Shown in pieces: positions 35,530 through 43,872 of a stretch of 64,000 nucleotides of DNA. The stretch lies in the NCBI GenBank assembly GCA_003149575.1, contig QCWG01000001.1, forward strand, positions 897,183-961,182. Reading direction: 5' to 3'. The position numbers and the translations under genes were made by a program. The notes beneath the pieces are model-generated. The model ran no database searches. It was not told the origin of the DNA and was given only the letters and a program-made list of their open reading frames with translations. Every line of letters begins with the position of its first letter. The first letter of the stretch is position 1. This DNA is from Altererythrobacter sp. XM-24bin4 (lineage in GTDB: Bacteria; Pseudomonadota; Alphaproteobacteria; Sphingomonadales; Sphingomonadaceae).

Positions 35530-36423
35530 ATGGCCGATCAAGCACCTCCTGCCCGTCCGAAATCGGAGGCACCCCTCGACAAGACAAATTCGGGCGAAGG
35601 GACCCGTTTTACGCCGCGCGGCGTGCCGGTAATCTCCGGCGTCAACCGCGTCGGCTTGTGGAGTCTCTATATTAAGGAGGTTCGGCGGTTTCTCAAGGTG
35701 CACACGCAGACAATTTGGGGCCCGGCCGTCACGACACTGCTGTTCTTGATCATCTTCACGGTCGCTTTAGGGCGTGGCGGACGCGAAGTGCTGGGCGCGC
35801 CATTCGCCAGCTTTGTCGCGCCAGGCTTGATCATGATGGGCATGATGCAAAATGCTTTTGCAAACTCGTCCTTCTCGCTGCTCGCTGGCAAGATCCAGGG
35901 AACAATCATGGATTTGCTCATGCCGCCGCTTTCGCATGGAGAGCTGATGGCAGGTATTATCGGCGCAGCTGCGACCCGCGCGGTGATGGTGGGCAGCACG
36001 GTTGCGCTGGCGATGGCGCTGTGGCCGGGAGTTTCGCTGTCCATAGCGCATGTATGGGCCGTGATATGGTTTGGCCTGATGGGCGCGATCATGCTGTCGC
36101 TCATGGGATTGGCAACGTCGATCTGGTCGGAAAAGTTTGATCACAACGCGGCCATTACCAATTTCGTAGTTGCACCCCTCTCGCTGCTTTCCGGTACATT
36201 CTATGTAATCGACAACCTTGCGCCGGCGTTTCAGGCTGTCAGCCGGGCAAACCCGTTCTTCTATGTGATCTCTGGCTTCCGCTACGGCTTCTTAGGAGAA
36301 AGCGATATCGGCGAGGGTGCCGACGCGGTTGTTCAGGCGGCGGTTGCGCTTGGGGTACTAAACCTTGCTCTTGCCATCATCGTTTATCTGGTCTTGCGTT
36401 CCGGCTGGAAACTCAAGGACTAA
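35530..36423 (+). CDS. ABC-2 type transporter permease without adjacent ATPase
   Basis: About 297 residues from ATG 35530. A polar N-terminal region with VNRVGLWSLYIKEVRRFLKVHTQTIWGPAV, then six hydrophobic helices, including LEI-type ABC-2 signature region FAPSFVAPGLIMMGMMQNAFANSSF-like and APLSLLSGTFYVIDNLAP near 220. This is the ABC-2 exporter permease family (drug, polysaccharide or lipid efflux). No ATP-binding gene lies on either side, so the partner must be elsewhere. Confidence 0.9.
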   Translation: MADQAPPARPKSEAPLDKTNSGEGTRFTPRGVPVISGVNRVGLWSLYIKEVRRFLKVHTQTIWGPAVTTLLFLIIFTVALGRGGREVLGAPFASFVAPGLIMMGMMQNAFANSSFSLLAGKIQGTIMDLLMPPLSHGELMAGIIGAAATRAVMVGSTVALAMALWPGVSLSIAHVWAVIWFGLMGAIMLSLMGLATSIWSEKFDHNAAITNFVVAPLSLLSGTFYVIDNLAPAFQAVSRANPFFYVISGFRYGFLGESDIGEGADAVVQAAVALGVLNLALAIIVYLVLRSGWKLKD

Positions 36424-36533
36424 AGGGCAGGCTCGTCGACAGCTGATATCATGGTCATTCTGTCCATGCCGGACGTTCTAGCAGGTATGTGTGATACTAA
36501 TGTCAAATGCGCCGTTGACCGTGGCTAGACGCA

Positions 36534-36914
36534 TTAGTGGGTCAGCGCTCGGCGCATGCGATACCGTTTGCCGTCGAACTGTTCGAACAATTGCGCGATT
36601 TGCGGATGATCAATCGGTCCGCTGCTTGCATCGGTAAGCAGGTTCTGCTGGCTGACATAGGCGACGTAGGAACTGTCGTTATTCTCAGCCAGCAAGTGAT
36701 AAAATGGTTGCTCGCGGCTTGGGCGGATGTCCTCAGGGATAGCCTGGTACCATTCTTCGCTATTGGCAAAGACCGGATCAACATCGAAGATCACACCGCG
36801 AAAATCGAACATCCGGTGGCGCACAACATCGCCAATCCCGAAGCGCGACTTGACGTGACGCGGGGCCTCGATGGTACGTCCAGCTTGGCTGGAAAAGAAC
36901 ACAGCTCTCTCCAT
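36534..36914 (-). CDS. hspQ: Heat shock protein HspQ
   Basis: 126 residues. The core SRFGIGDVVRHRMFDFRGVIFDVDPVFANSEEWY and PFYHLLAENNDSSYVAYVSQQNLL are diagnostic of HspQ/YccV, a hemimethylated-DNA-binding fold protein that acts as a Lon specificity factor in enterics. An N-terminal extension of about 22 residues precedes the usual start, so a later initiation is possible. No operon partner. Confidence 0.93.
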   Translation of the reverse strand: MERAVFFSSQAGRTIEAPRHVKSRFGIGDVVRHRMFDFRGVIFDVDPVFANSEEWYQAIPEDIRPSREQPFYHLLAENNDSSYVAYVSQQNLLTDASSGPIDHPQIAQLFEQFDGKRYRMRRALTH

Positions 36915-37105
36915 AATGACCGAGGATATGGGTGATAGGTCGCGGGAGACAAGGGCGCATCGGCAAACCGTCCCCAGTTTTGCGGCGAATTTGTGCTTGG
37001 CAAGGGCAGGGGGGTCAGCTAACTGGCGCGCTTCTTGTCGCAGGCTGGATATGACGACGCTTTACGCGCGGCTCGTCCGCGTCAACCGCGTGCAGACAAG
37101 AATGC

Positions 37106-37195
37106 GGAGAGATGCCGGAGTGGTCGAACGGGGCGGTCTCGAAAACCGTTGTGCTTTCACGAGTACCCAGGGTTCGAATCCCTGTCTCTCCGCCA
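37106..37195 (+). tRNA. tRNA-Ser (anticodon CGA)
   Basis: A 90-nt class II tRNA. The acceptor GGAGAGA pairs with TCTCTCC, the loop CTCGAAA on the stem GCGGT/ACCGT gives anticodon CGA, and a long variable arm and T arm CCAGG-GTTCGAAT-CCCTG-like follow, with encoded CCA. It reads UCG codons. It marks the left edge of the lower-GC accessory region, as tRNA genes often do. Confidence 0.96.
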
Positions 37196-37318
37196 TTTCT
37201 TATTGTTTTATATGGTCTTTTTGGTGAAATGGGCGCTGGTTACCAAAACCGTTCCCTAAAAGATTTATCGATAGCGCAACCAGCCACCGTCCGGTCTGCT
37301 TATTGAATCGACACCCCC

Positions 37319-37365
37319 ACCCCCTTAAAGATCTGACAGGGTAATAATTGAAAGGGGGTACCCCC
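37319..37365. repeat. Inverted repeat of C/G runs near tRNA-Ser
   Basis: ACCCCCTT at 37319-37326 is repeated inverted as AAGGGGGT at 37352-37359, overlapping the small palindrome GGGGGTACCCCC. The surrounding 276 bases (37196-37471) contain no gene that I can support. The repeat could be a hairpin for the minus-strand lipoprotein gene or an island-end structure. Confidence 0.5.
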
Positions 37366-37471
37366 CAAATCTCAGAAATGGGACCCACGCTTCCTCTTAC
37401 TTACTATTTTGCTCGTTCGATGTCCGGAGGGTGATCTCTGGGATCGTTCACCATGCTCAATGCTTTAGGGC

Positions 37472-38113
37472 CTACCAAACTTCAGTAACATCCAATTTAA
37501 TGCAATGCCGTCGCCCTTGGTAATCCATATAAGGAAGTTCAAACTCGGCGCTACCTATCTCCCCTGGAGGTATGGTTATGTTTTGCACAACCCTTTTGCT
37601 GTAATTTCCTTGGCAGCTTACATTTGCTCCGAGCTCATACTGTATTGCCACTTGCTCAATCTGGCTGTTTGAACCGTTTTCAATTGTAAAATGAGCATTA
37701 TGGCCAACGCAATATGACTGACATGTTATCCCGAGATCGATAATCCTCAGTTGACTGTTAGCTTCGGATATACGCTGAAACCTCTCCCTGGCCATCTCAA
37801 ACCTCTCCCTGGCCATCTCTGCGTCGCGTGTCCGCTTTTCCTCAATCAGCGCGGCAATCATCTCGCGATCTTCATCAGTTGGGGTGGCTCCGGATACCTC
37901 TACGCTATGACCCAAATCCGGTACGTTTAACAAAAATGTCCCATCGGAGAGCTGTACAGCTGGGTACTTTCTCACACACTCTGTGACCAGAACCTCCAAG
38001 GCCTCAGGTGTGGCCGCTTCGCGAGCACTGTCTGCGCGACACTCTTCCTGTGTGGTTTGCCCGCAGGCAGACAAAATTAGGCTCAAAAATATTGCAATTA
38101 TAAATCGCCTCAA
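37472..38113 (-). CDS. Predicted lipoprotein, unknown function
   Basis: 213 residues. The N-terminus MRRFIIAIFLSLILSACGQ is a lipoprotein signal with lipobox LSAC. The middle has a short helical tandem repeat (MARERFE-MARERFQ, from a 21-bp DNA repeat), then a C-terminal beta-rich domain with several cysteines (CQSYC, VSCQG, RRHCIK). No family recognised. Lies in the lower-GC region after tRNA-Ser, probably expressed separately or with the next upstream gene on this strand. Confidence 0.65.
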   Translation of the reverse strand: MRRFIIAIFLSLILSACGQTTQEECRADSAREAATPEALEVLVTECVRKYPAVQLSDGTFLLNVPDLGHSVEVSGATPTDEDREMIAALIEEKRTRDAEMARERFEMARERFQRISEANSQLRIIDLGITCQSYCVGHNAHFTIENGSNSQIEQVAIQYELGANVSCQGNYSKRVVQNITIPPGEIGSAEFELPYMDYQGRRHCIKLDVTEVW

Positions 38114-38120
38114 ATCACCC

Positions 38121-38435
38121 TCACCTACACTTTGGCTTCCTACCCCGCCATCGCGGCGTCCCTGCGGGCACTAGCCCGTATGCGAATGATAGTGCCTCAA
38201 TTTCTCGCAGTTCTGCAAGTACCTTGCTTCTTTCGGCCTTAGCCGCGAGCGTTTCTTGTCCATGTCTATACTGCGGATGGCTTGCACCCTTCCTGATCGT
38301 CTCTGGCTTTCTAGCCCCGTGGTACCTGCACGTGGTCATGCCGTAGGCGGCTGGGTTGCGGCATCGGTCACCCCTCGCTTTGCATTTGGCCTTGCAACGG
38401 GTTGTTTTACCGGAGAGGATGTTTGGCAACGGCAT
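38121..38435 (-). CDS. Small Cys/His-rich protein of the HGGxSTG-like type
   Basis: 104 residues. CKAKCKARGDRCRNPAAYGMTTCRYHG is a Cys/His cluster like that of small HGGxSTG-type proteins common in phages and integrative elements, followed by SHPQYRHGQETLAAKAERSKVLAELREIEAL, also typical of them. Likely metal-binding, role unknown. The annotated start ATG lies in a GGCATGC palindrome shared with a divergent tiny frame. 7 bp before the lipoprotein gene on the same strand. Confidence 0.7.
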   Translation of the reverse strand: MPLPNILSGKTTRCKAKCKARGDRCRNPAAYGMTTCRYHGARKPETIRKGASHPQYRHGQETLAAKAERSKVLAELREIEALSFAYGLVPAGTPRWRGRKPKCR

Positions 38436-38565
38436 GCTCTACTATAGCATGCGGAGTAATCGCGTTGGGGGTTTTGATTGGGATTTCCCCGAGGACGCAA
38501 AGTGGAAGGGGTATAAGCGCTACCGTTGATCGCGCGCTTCTGGCTGGAGAGAGATTTTTAGGTCG

Positions 38566-39267
38566 ATGATAGACATTAGCTTTGACGTCCGCTCAGATAC
38601 TCCGCCAGGCAAAGATCCTGACAAATTCAGTTCGACACTGAGAGAATACCATAGGCGCCTTTGGAGCAAGCCACTTCCTGACGGTGCCAGTTTCGAATTA
38701 AAGATATCAAAGGCAAAGGGTTACCTCTTTCACCAATCCAGCATTGGTGAATTTTATCTGTCTAGCGATAGCATGATGCCTTCATATCTTAACATTAAAC
38801 GTATGGCAGCTGTTCTTGAGCAGGTTCCAAAGAGTCTACCGAAAGAGGTTCAGAGCCAAGCCTATAGGATTGGCGGGTTCATAGTTTTTCCAGGAAACCG
38901 GATTGATAATAAGATGACAATCAACGGTGCCAGAGGATGCAATCGTAAAATTGGTGACAGATTTGACCTAACGCTCGAATGCATCCGCCGCCACTATGCT
39001 CAACAAGAAAGCCCCCTGTCGGAAGTGCTGCAACGTTACGGGTATTTTTTCGAAATTTTCCGAAGCTTTCGAGATTACACTGAGTTCTTTCACCTGCAAG
39101 ATTTGGTCAGCCAAGATGCGAGCGAAGTAAAATTTCTGCTGGCCTTCGACAATTTCCAAAGAACACCTTTTCCTGTTAGTGGTGATGAATACCGTGCATA
39201 CGCTGAGAGAACGATGGGCTTTCTCAAAGCTCGAGGCGCGAGAATGAAAGCTGCGGTGAATAATTAG
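38566..39267 (+). CDS. Conserved hypothetical protein (DUF6994-like)
   Basis: 233 residues with no membrane segment. The opening IDISFDVRSDTPPGKDPDKFS and LREYHRRLWSKPLPDGASFEL, then LFHQSSIGEFYLSSDS, resemble the DUF6994 family as I remember it; the match could not be tested. It is rich in Tyr/Phe/Arg and ends in a helical [26 protein letters not shown] lies upstream of the ATG. Function unknown; families of this type often sit in accessory regions. Confidence 0.65.
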   Translation: MIDISFDVRSDTPPGKDPDKFSSTLREYHRRLWSKPLPDGASFELKISKAKGYLFHQSSIGEFYLSSDSMMPSYLNIKRMAAVLEQVPKSLPKEVQSQAYRIGGFIVFPGNRIDNKMTINGARGCNRKIGDRFDLTLECIRRHYAQQESPLSEVLQRYGYFFEIFRSFRDYTEFFHLQDLVSQDASEVKFLLAFDNFQRTPFPVSGDEYRAYAERTMGFLKARGARMKAAVNN

Positions 39268-39356
39268 GAGAGGCTTGTACGTCTCTGCGCTAGCCATGTT
39301 TAAACAAGCTGAGAAGCAGGCGTTGGAATAACGTCAAAAAATGTATTTGGGTCCGT

Positions 39357-39971
39357 ATGCCGATTGTTTATGTGCTCAGTAATCCAGCCTTCGAAGGCTA
39401 CGTGAAAGTTGGAAGAACAGTTGATCTGGAGCAGCGGCTCCGCCAACTCGACAACACCAGCGTGCCTCTCCCATTTCGTTGCGAATTTGCAATTGAGGTG
39501 AATGATGAAGTTCAGGCTGAACGCTTAGTCCATATGGCATTTGCCGACGTGCGAGTTCGCAGCAACCGAGAATTCTTCGAGATAGAGGCCCAGCGGGTCA
39601 TCGCAGCCCTAAAACTTACTGGCGGCAGAGACGTAACGCCCAAAGAGGATGTAGCAGCGGATCAGGAGGGCATTGAAGCCCTCGAGCGCTCCGTGGCTAA
39701 GCGGAAAAGCTATAGCTTTGCAGATGCTCACGTGAACGTCGGTGACGTTCTAACTTACGCCAGAGATGATAGTATAACTGCCACCGTGGTCGCCGATAAA
39801 AAGATTGAGTTTGAAGGCGAAGTTATGAGCGTAAGCCGGGCCGCCCTCGTGCTGCTCCACCGCGACGGGTATAAATGGAAACAAGCGAACGGCTGGACAT
39901 ACTGGATGAAGAACGACGAGACCCTTGCGGAACGCGTCCATAGGTTTGCTGAAACCGAGGATGAGGATTAG
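39357..39971 (+). CDS. GIY-YIG nuclease-like protein (T5orf172/MUG113 type) with C-terminal RAMA-like domain
   Basis: 204 residues. Residues 1-90 match the T5orf172-type GIY-YIG fold: IVYVLSNPAFEGYVKVGRTVDLEQRLRQLDN, then VPLPF, AERLVHMAFADVRVRSNREFFE. Residues about 120-195 (VGDVLTYARDDSITATVV, EGEVMSVSRAALVLL, NGWTYWMKNDETL) look like a RAMA/DUF4357-type modified-DNA-binding module. Both are common in restriction-like systems. Seven bases separate it from the NUDIX gene, so the two are probably co-transcribed. Confidence 0.8.
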   Translation: MPIVYVLSNPAFEGYVKVGRTVDLEQRLRQLDNTSVPLPFRCEFAIEVNDEVQAERLVHMAFADVRVRSNREFFEIEAQRVIAALKLTGGRDVTPKEDVAADQEGIEALERSVAKRKSYSFADAHVNVGDVLTYARDDSITATVVADKKIEFEGEVMSVSRAALVLLHRDGYKWKQANGWTYWMKNDETLAERVHRFAETEDED

Positions 39972-39983
39972 TTCGAGGTGGTT

Positions 39984-40364
39984 GTGCACCAAACAATCAA
40001 GGTTGCTGCGGCCGTTGCAATCAAGGATGGCAAGGTTTTGATTGCAAGACGAGCGTCCGGAGAGAAGCTCGCGGGGTTCTGGGAATTCCCGGGCGGTAAA
40101 CTAGACAGTGCTGAAACAGCCCAACAGTGCATTGTTCGGGAATTGGCTGAGGAGTTGTCCGTTATAGCCATTCCGGGAGCTGAACTGACTAGATCTGTCC
40201 ACCGGCACATTGAGTTGATCGCTGTAGAGGTAAGACTGGAATCAGAGGACTTGACGCTCACTGTTCATGACAGAGCCGAGTGGGTGAATGTGGCTGACTT
40301 GACCGGTTATCAACTGGCGCCAGCCGACATTCCCATTGCTCGGCACCTCGTGGGAAAGATATAA
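39984..40364 (+). CDS. MutT-like NUDIX (deoxy)nucleoside triphosphate pyrophosphohydrolase
   Basis: About 126 residues. Begins with the MutT-like strand HQTIKVAAAVAIKDGKVLIARR, the FWEFPGGKLDSAE segment and the Nudix helix CIVRELAEELSV, which has Leu in place of the usual Gly. Candidate for cleaning damaged dNTPs. The GTG at 39984 is preferred (GAGG 7 nt upstream) over GTG 39978. Follows the GIY-YIG gene closely and is convergent with the DUF2075 gene, 6 bp apart. Confidence 0.85.
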   Translation: MHQTIKVAAAVAIKDGKVLIARRASGEKLAGFWEFPGGKLDSAETAQQCIVRELAEELSVIAIPGAELTRSVHRHIELIAVEVRLESEDLTLTVHDRAEWVNVADLTGYQLAPADIPIARHLVGKI

Positions 40365-40370
40365 AAAGGG

Positions 40371-42332
40371 TCAGGCTGGGCTGATGCCGCAAGCTAGCAT
40401 GTAATCGTATACTCCATCGTAAAACGATGGTGGCCTCGTATGGTCCCGCAATTCCCCATTTGGCACAAAGATAACGATGCCTTGGCGTGCTCGCGTCAAG
40501 AGAACCCGGTAAGCGTTCAGGAGATAAACCTGCTTTGTAGCGTCATTTACGTTTTGCCACTTCGTTCCTTTGAAGGAATAGTGCGCCCATTGACCGTTCG
40601 CCCGCCTCAAATCGGCATCCCAACAGACGCCGGCCCAATCTAGTTCTAAGCCCTGCACATCGAATTGGGTGGCTACCTCCTCAACGTAGTAAGAAGAGCG
40701 AACGTCGAAACGATCATTCAAGAACCAACTCGCAGGGTCAATTTTGGCCTTAACGTGGATGCCTTCCGGCCTTAGGCGATAGCCTCCCGATGATGCAATC
40801 AGCCCAAAACGTTCAGTGCCTCGAGCATGATTCCTTAGCCAATTGCGCGCGACTTCAAGATTTCTAGTCACCGCTATGGGATATCGGTCATTCAAATCTG
40901 AGAGCGCAGTCCGGGCCTGATCCGCATCGCCATCCAGAAAGTGCCCGACAAAAGCCGAGAGTTTCTCGGCACGGAATGACCGCATCGAAACAGAAAGGTG
41001 TAGTTCTGGGTGTTTTTCGATCGTTGGGGACTGAAGCAACCGTGACGCTTCGTCATCGACGGTATAGTGGCGATCTTCGAGCAAAGAGGATGCGTGAACA
41101 TTCCAGTCGGGAAAGCGCTCGCGCAAAGCACTAAGCCATTCTGATAGCCCCGCTTCGCCGGTATTTATTTCCTGCCCTCCGCCAATCAAACAAATGATCG
41201 TGCACCAATCAGTATGCCGGTCCATGACACTGATGAGAAATTCGGGTTCAGACATCGCGAAGTCGGCATGCCCTCGCTTGGTTTGCATAAACTTGGATGC
41301 CTGTTCTTTAGTCCATGCGCGTTGCGCTTCATCGAAGACAACAACTTTTTCAAACGGCTTCTCATTGCTGCTGAGGTAGTGATCTCGGAAGTGATGGATA
41401 TTTTGGACAAAGCGGCGAACCGAACGAAGTGCGTCGGACTTCCTAACGCACTCTCTGGCTACCTGATCTCGGGCTAGCGCTTCGCGCAAAACATCAACCA
41501 AGGGGCCATTGCCAGACAGGAAAACGGCATGCTCCTCTTCGTGACCCTCGGCGCGTTTCGCTGCGATATTCAATCCAGCTAGCGTCTTACCCGCGCCGGG
41601 CACGCCAGTGATAAAACAAATGGATTTGTTTGATGACCGTTTCGATTGATCGATGATTTCGGCAATCTTGTCTGAGGTGCTTTGAAGGTTCTTTGCACCC
41701 GCGTCTGACCTCGATATTTCTTCGACTGCGTGGCTTCGATATAAAGCCTCAGCAGCTTCGATAATTGTTGGAGTGGGTCTATAGCCTGCCGTCCGCCACC
41801 AATTCACGTCCACATCGGCGGCATAAAAGTTCTCTGGCTTGATATCGAGCGCCCGATCCAATCCCCTTTTGCCCACGAGCACTGGTTGGCAAACGCCATC
41901 ATCGGCCCAAATAAGGTCGCTTAAGGGCCTATCGGTCGCATCTGTGGCGCATAGGATAGGAACAATCGGAAGACTGTGGCTGCCAAGATGGAAGTTTTTT
42001 AGGTCGAGAGCATAATCGTGGACTTGGTCTATCGCATAGCGGTCATACGCGACAGCGTGCACCTTGAATTCAACAACGTAAACTAGGCCATTCAAGAGCA
42101 GGACTGCGTCTGCTCGCTTTCCCATGCGCGGTATCGAAAATTCTAGGAAGAGGTGTCCTTCGTAAACGCCAGCCAACTGGTCTTTCAGAAAATCTATCTG
42201 GGCTAGCCATGCGTCTCTCTGCTGGTGCTCAAGAGCGTGATGATGCGCACGTGTTAGCTCACCAAGAACAGCATCATTGCTTGACGTTAAAAAAGCTCCG
42301 ACTGGAGCGGAGTAATAAGAATCTCGGATCAT
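40371..42332 (-). CDS. DUF2075 helicase-like protein with nuclease-like N-terminal domain
   Basis: 653 residues. Residues about 55-115 carry GKRADAVLLLNGLVYVVEFKVH, a PD-(D/E)XK-like arrangement (Asp...Glu-x-Lys). From about 230 on there is an SF1-type ATPase core of the DUF2075/Schlafen-like group: Walker A ITGVPGAGKTLAGLNIA, Walker B VVVFDEAQRAWTKEQ, then a sensor block CLIGGGQEINTGE and the C-terminal QGLELDWAGVCWDADLR and YRVLLTRARQGIVIFVP motif. Related proteins occur in defence islands. Nucleic-acid remodelling coupled to cleavage is an inference. Alone on its strand, convergent with the NUDIX gene. Confidence 0.85.
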   Translation of the reverse strand: MIRDSYYSAPVGAFLTSSNDAVLGELTRAHHHALEHQQRDAWLAQIDFLKDQLAGVYEGHLFLEFSIPRMGKRADAVLLLNGLVYVVEFKVHAVAYDRYAIDQVHDYALDLKNFHLGSHSLPIVPILCATDATDRPLSDLIWADDGVCQPVLVGKRGLDRALDIKPENFYAADVDVNWWRTAGYRPTPTIIEAAEALYRSHAVEEISRSDAGAKNLQSTSDKIAEIIDQSKRSSNKSICFITGVPGAGKTLAGLNIAAKRAEGHEEEHAVFLSGNGPLVDVLREALARDQVARECVRKSDALRSVRRFVQNIHHFRDHYLSSNEKPFEKVVVFDEAQRAWTKEQASKFMQTKRGHADFAMSEPEFLISVMDRHTDWCTIICLIGGGQEINTGEAGLSEWLSALRERFPDWNVHASSLLEDRHYTVDDEASRLLQSPTIEKHPELHLSVSMRSFRAEKLSAFVGHFLDGDADQARTALSDLNDRYPIAVTRNLEVARNWLRNHARGTERFGLIASSGGYRLRPEGIHVKAKIDPASWFLNDRFDVRSSYYVEEVATQFDVQGLELDWAGVCWDADLRRANGQWAHYSFKGTKWQNVNDATKQVYLLNAYRVLLTRARQGIVIFVPNGELRDHTRPPSFYDGVYDYMLACGISPA

Positions 42333-42372
42333 GCAGCTACGATAGCCATCAATACCAAAACCACAATCGGCA

Positions 42373-42636
42373 CTAAATACCCGACCAACCGTGCGGCCGG
42401 CCCTTGGCGGCCTCCAATCGGACTATCATAGCCCTGACTGCACCCTGTTGGCGGTGTAGTTCGGCCAAGGCAGTATCCATCTTATTTGCGTCTACGTAGG
42501 AAGCGGCGTCTGCGGCGAGTATCTCGGCTTCGTTCAAGAGCCTTTCTGCTTCGCGTAGCTGCGGCAGGGGATCAGCCTTCGGCTTATCTAGGTAAGTGAG
42601 CGCTTCTTTGTGCAGGCGGGTAGCTTCGGCGAGCAT
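42373..42636 (-). CDS. Small helical protein, unknown
   Basis: 87 residues, almost fully alpha-helical (EATRLHKEALTYLDKPKADPLPQLREAERLLNEAE), with Ala/Glu/Leu heptad-like spacing and no membrane segment. Lies 40 bp upstream of the DUF2075 gene on the same strand, so co-transcription is possible. No family recognised. Confidence 0.5.
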   Translation of the reverse strand: MLAEATRLHKEALTYLDKPKADPLPQLREAERLLNEAEILAADAASYVDANKMDTALAELHRQQGAVRAMIVRLEAAKGRPHGWSGI

Positions 42637-42676
42637 GGCGCCTACGTGGTCTTCAGTCGATTTGCGCTGTCCTTGA

Positions 42677-43171
42677 CTAATGAGCGCCTTCTATCTCAGA
42701 GCATCGCGCCTTGACACTTAGATCGAGAAAATCGTCCGGTTCAAAGATTGTTAGCTCTCCGGTTAGACGATTAAAGATAATTTCGTCATTGCCAGGTTTA
42801 CCGGTCAGTTCGTTGTAACCTTTGGTGTGCCGGCCATAGAACTTTGTGCGATCTGATAATGCAGATTCAAGCCAATGGCCGCGATGCCCAGCGATACCTG
42901 CTATGTCATTGTCCACGTACCACACCTCTTTTTCCCAAGGCCGGTGTGGGTTCATGTACGTAAACTCGATTGCAAAATTAAGTGGTATTAGCGGATCTGG
43001 GTCAGCGCTACCTTCCGGCTGCACTTCGCAAGAATAATATATTTCCTCATAGAAATAAAAAGCCATGGCCACCCAAAGCAAAAGGGTTGCTGCTATGGAT
43101 GCGACGCACCCACAAACCAAATTGCGGAACCTGCTTTTTAGCTTTGAGCTCACAACCCAACTCCGTAGCAA
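42677..43171 (-). CDS. Membrane-anchored hypothetical protein
   Basis: 164 residues. A basic N-terminus is followed by a single hydrophobic helix (about 22-44, CVASIAATLLLWVAMAFYFY), then an external domain with two cysteines (YYSCEVQPEG and ARCSEIEGAH) that may form a disulfide. Tryptophan/histidine-rich middle (HRPWEKEVWYVDND, GHRGHW). Unknown function. 40 bp before the small helical gene on the same strand. Confidence 0.6.
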   Translation of the reverse strand: MLRSWVVSSKLKSRFRNLVCGCVASIAATLLLWVAMAFYFYEEIYYSCEVQPEGSADPDPLIPLNFAIEFTYMNPHRPWEKEVWYVDNDIAGIAGHRGHWLESALSDRTKFYGRHTKGYNELTGKPGNDEIIFNRLTGELTIFEPDDFLDLSVKARCSEIEGAH

Positions 43172-43360
43172 TTTGCTATATTACGACATTAATGCTATAT
43201 AGTTGCAAGCATCAAGAGTAGGATATGAAGTCCTCGCCAACCTGCCCAGCCCGGGCAAGGTGGTCACCCGAAAAGGGGATGTGGCCGGGCAGCAACCACT
43301 AGGGCTTATCCGGCAATATCCGTTTCGCGTGAGCTTTCGATGCAATGCATTGGAGCACAC

Positions 43361-43543
43361 ATGGTGACTAAATACACTGCCAAGGGCAATCCGTACAAGG
43401 AGCCGCCCTACACGGAAGAGGAGATCCTCGAGGGCGCGCGCCGCTCTAACGGAGGGGTGGTGGCTTTTAGTAGCCTGCGACATCCACGCAAACCTGTTCC
43501 CGCCCTCAACAAAGATAACGATAAGGAGCCGACCCGTGGTTAA
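43361..43543 (+). CDS. Tiny protein, first copy of a tandem paralogous pair
   Basis: 60 residues from ATG 43361, with GGAG 8-11 nt upstream. The sequence VTKYTAKGNPYKEPPYTEEE then NGGVVAFSSLRHP is repeated with changes in the next ORF (43536-43688), which argues that both are real. Charged and soluble, no cysteines. Family not recognised. The 189 bases before it hold no gene I can support. Confidence 0.55.
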   Translation: MVTKYTAKGNPYKEPPYTEEEILEGARRSNGGVVAFSSLRHPRKPVPALNKDNDKEPTRG

Positions 43544-43688
43544 AGTATATACAAAGGACGGGTCCGCCTTTCATGAGCCGCCTTATACTGAACAGGAGCA
43601 TTTGGACCTTCAGCGTTGGATGAATGGCGGTGTAGTTAGATTCAGCAGCCTCCAGCACCATCAGAATAAAACAAGTGAGAGTCCGTAG
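43536..43688 (+). CDS. Tiny protein, second copy of the tandem pair
   Basis: 50 residues, starting at GTG 43536 with AAGGAG 8 nt upstream and overlapping the end of the first copy by 8 bp. The conserved skeleton is K-x-Y-T-x-x-G-x(4)-EPPYTE-x-E, then NGGVV-x-FSSL-x-H. Shared spacing with about half the residues identical by eye shows duplication under coding constraint. Possibly a toxin-, antitoxin- or anti-defence-like small protein pair, but nothing in the sequence proves it. Confidence 0.55.
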   Translation: MVKVYTKDGSAFHEPPYTEQEHLDLQRWMNGGVVRFSSLQHHQNKTSESP

Positions 43689-43872
43689 TGAGATCAATAA
43701 AATGTAGGTCAGTAGCACCGTATCAGCTCATCGGCTCTTGCCATGTAACAATTAGGTAGGCGTACTGATATCTATCTTTATTATCTACATATTCTCAAAA
43801 TAAATATCTGACGTTTTTAAAATTGATATTTGCCTATTGATTGATTCTTTTCGATAAAAGGGATTTATTATC

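Noticed and set aside
37166..37195. tRNA-Ser 3' end as an attachment site with a second copy in the island
   Set aside because: I found no convincing repeat of the T-arm/acceptor sequence between 37.2 and 44.8 kb and no integrase gene.
38434..38529. 31-codon ORF (MLYYSMRSNRVGGFDWDFPED...) divergent from the Cys/His-rich protein
   Set aside because: No ribosome site, very short, and its ATG belongs to a palindrome shared with the opposite gene; cannot be supported alone.
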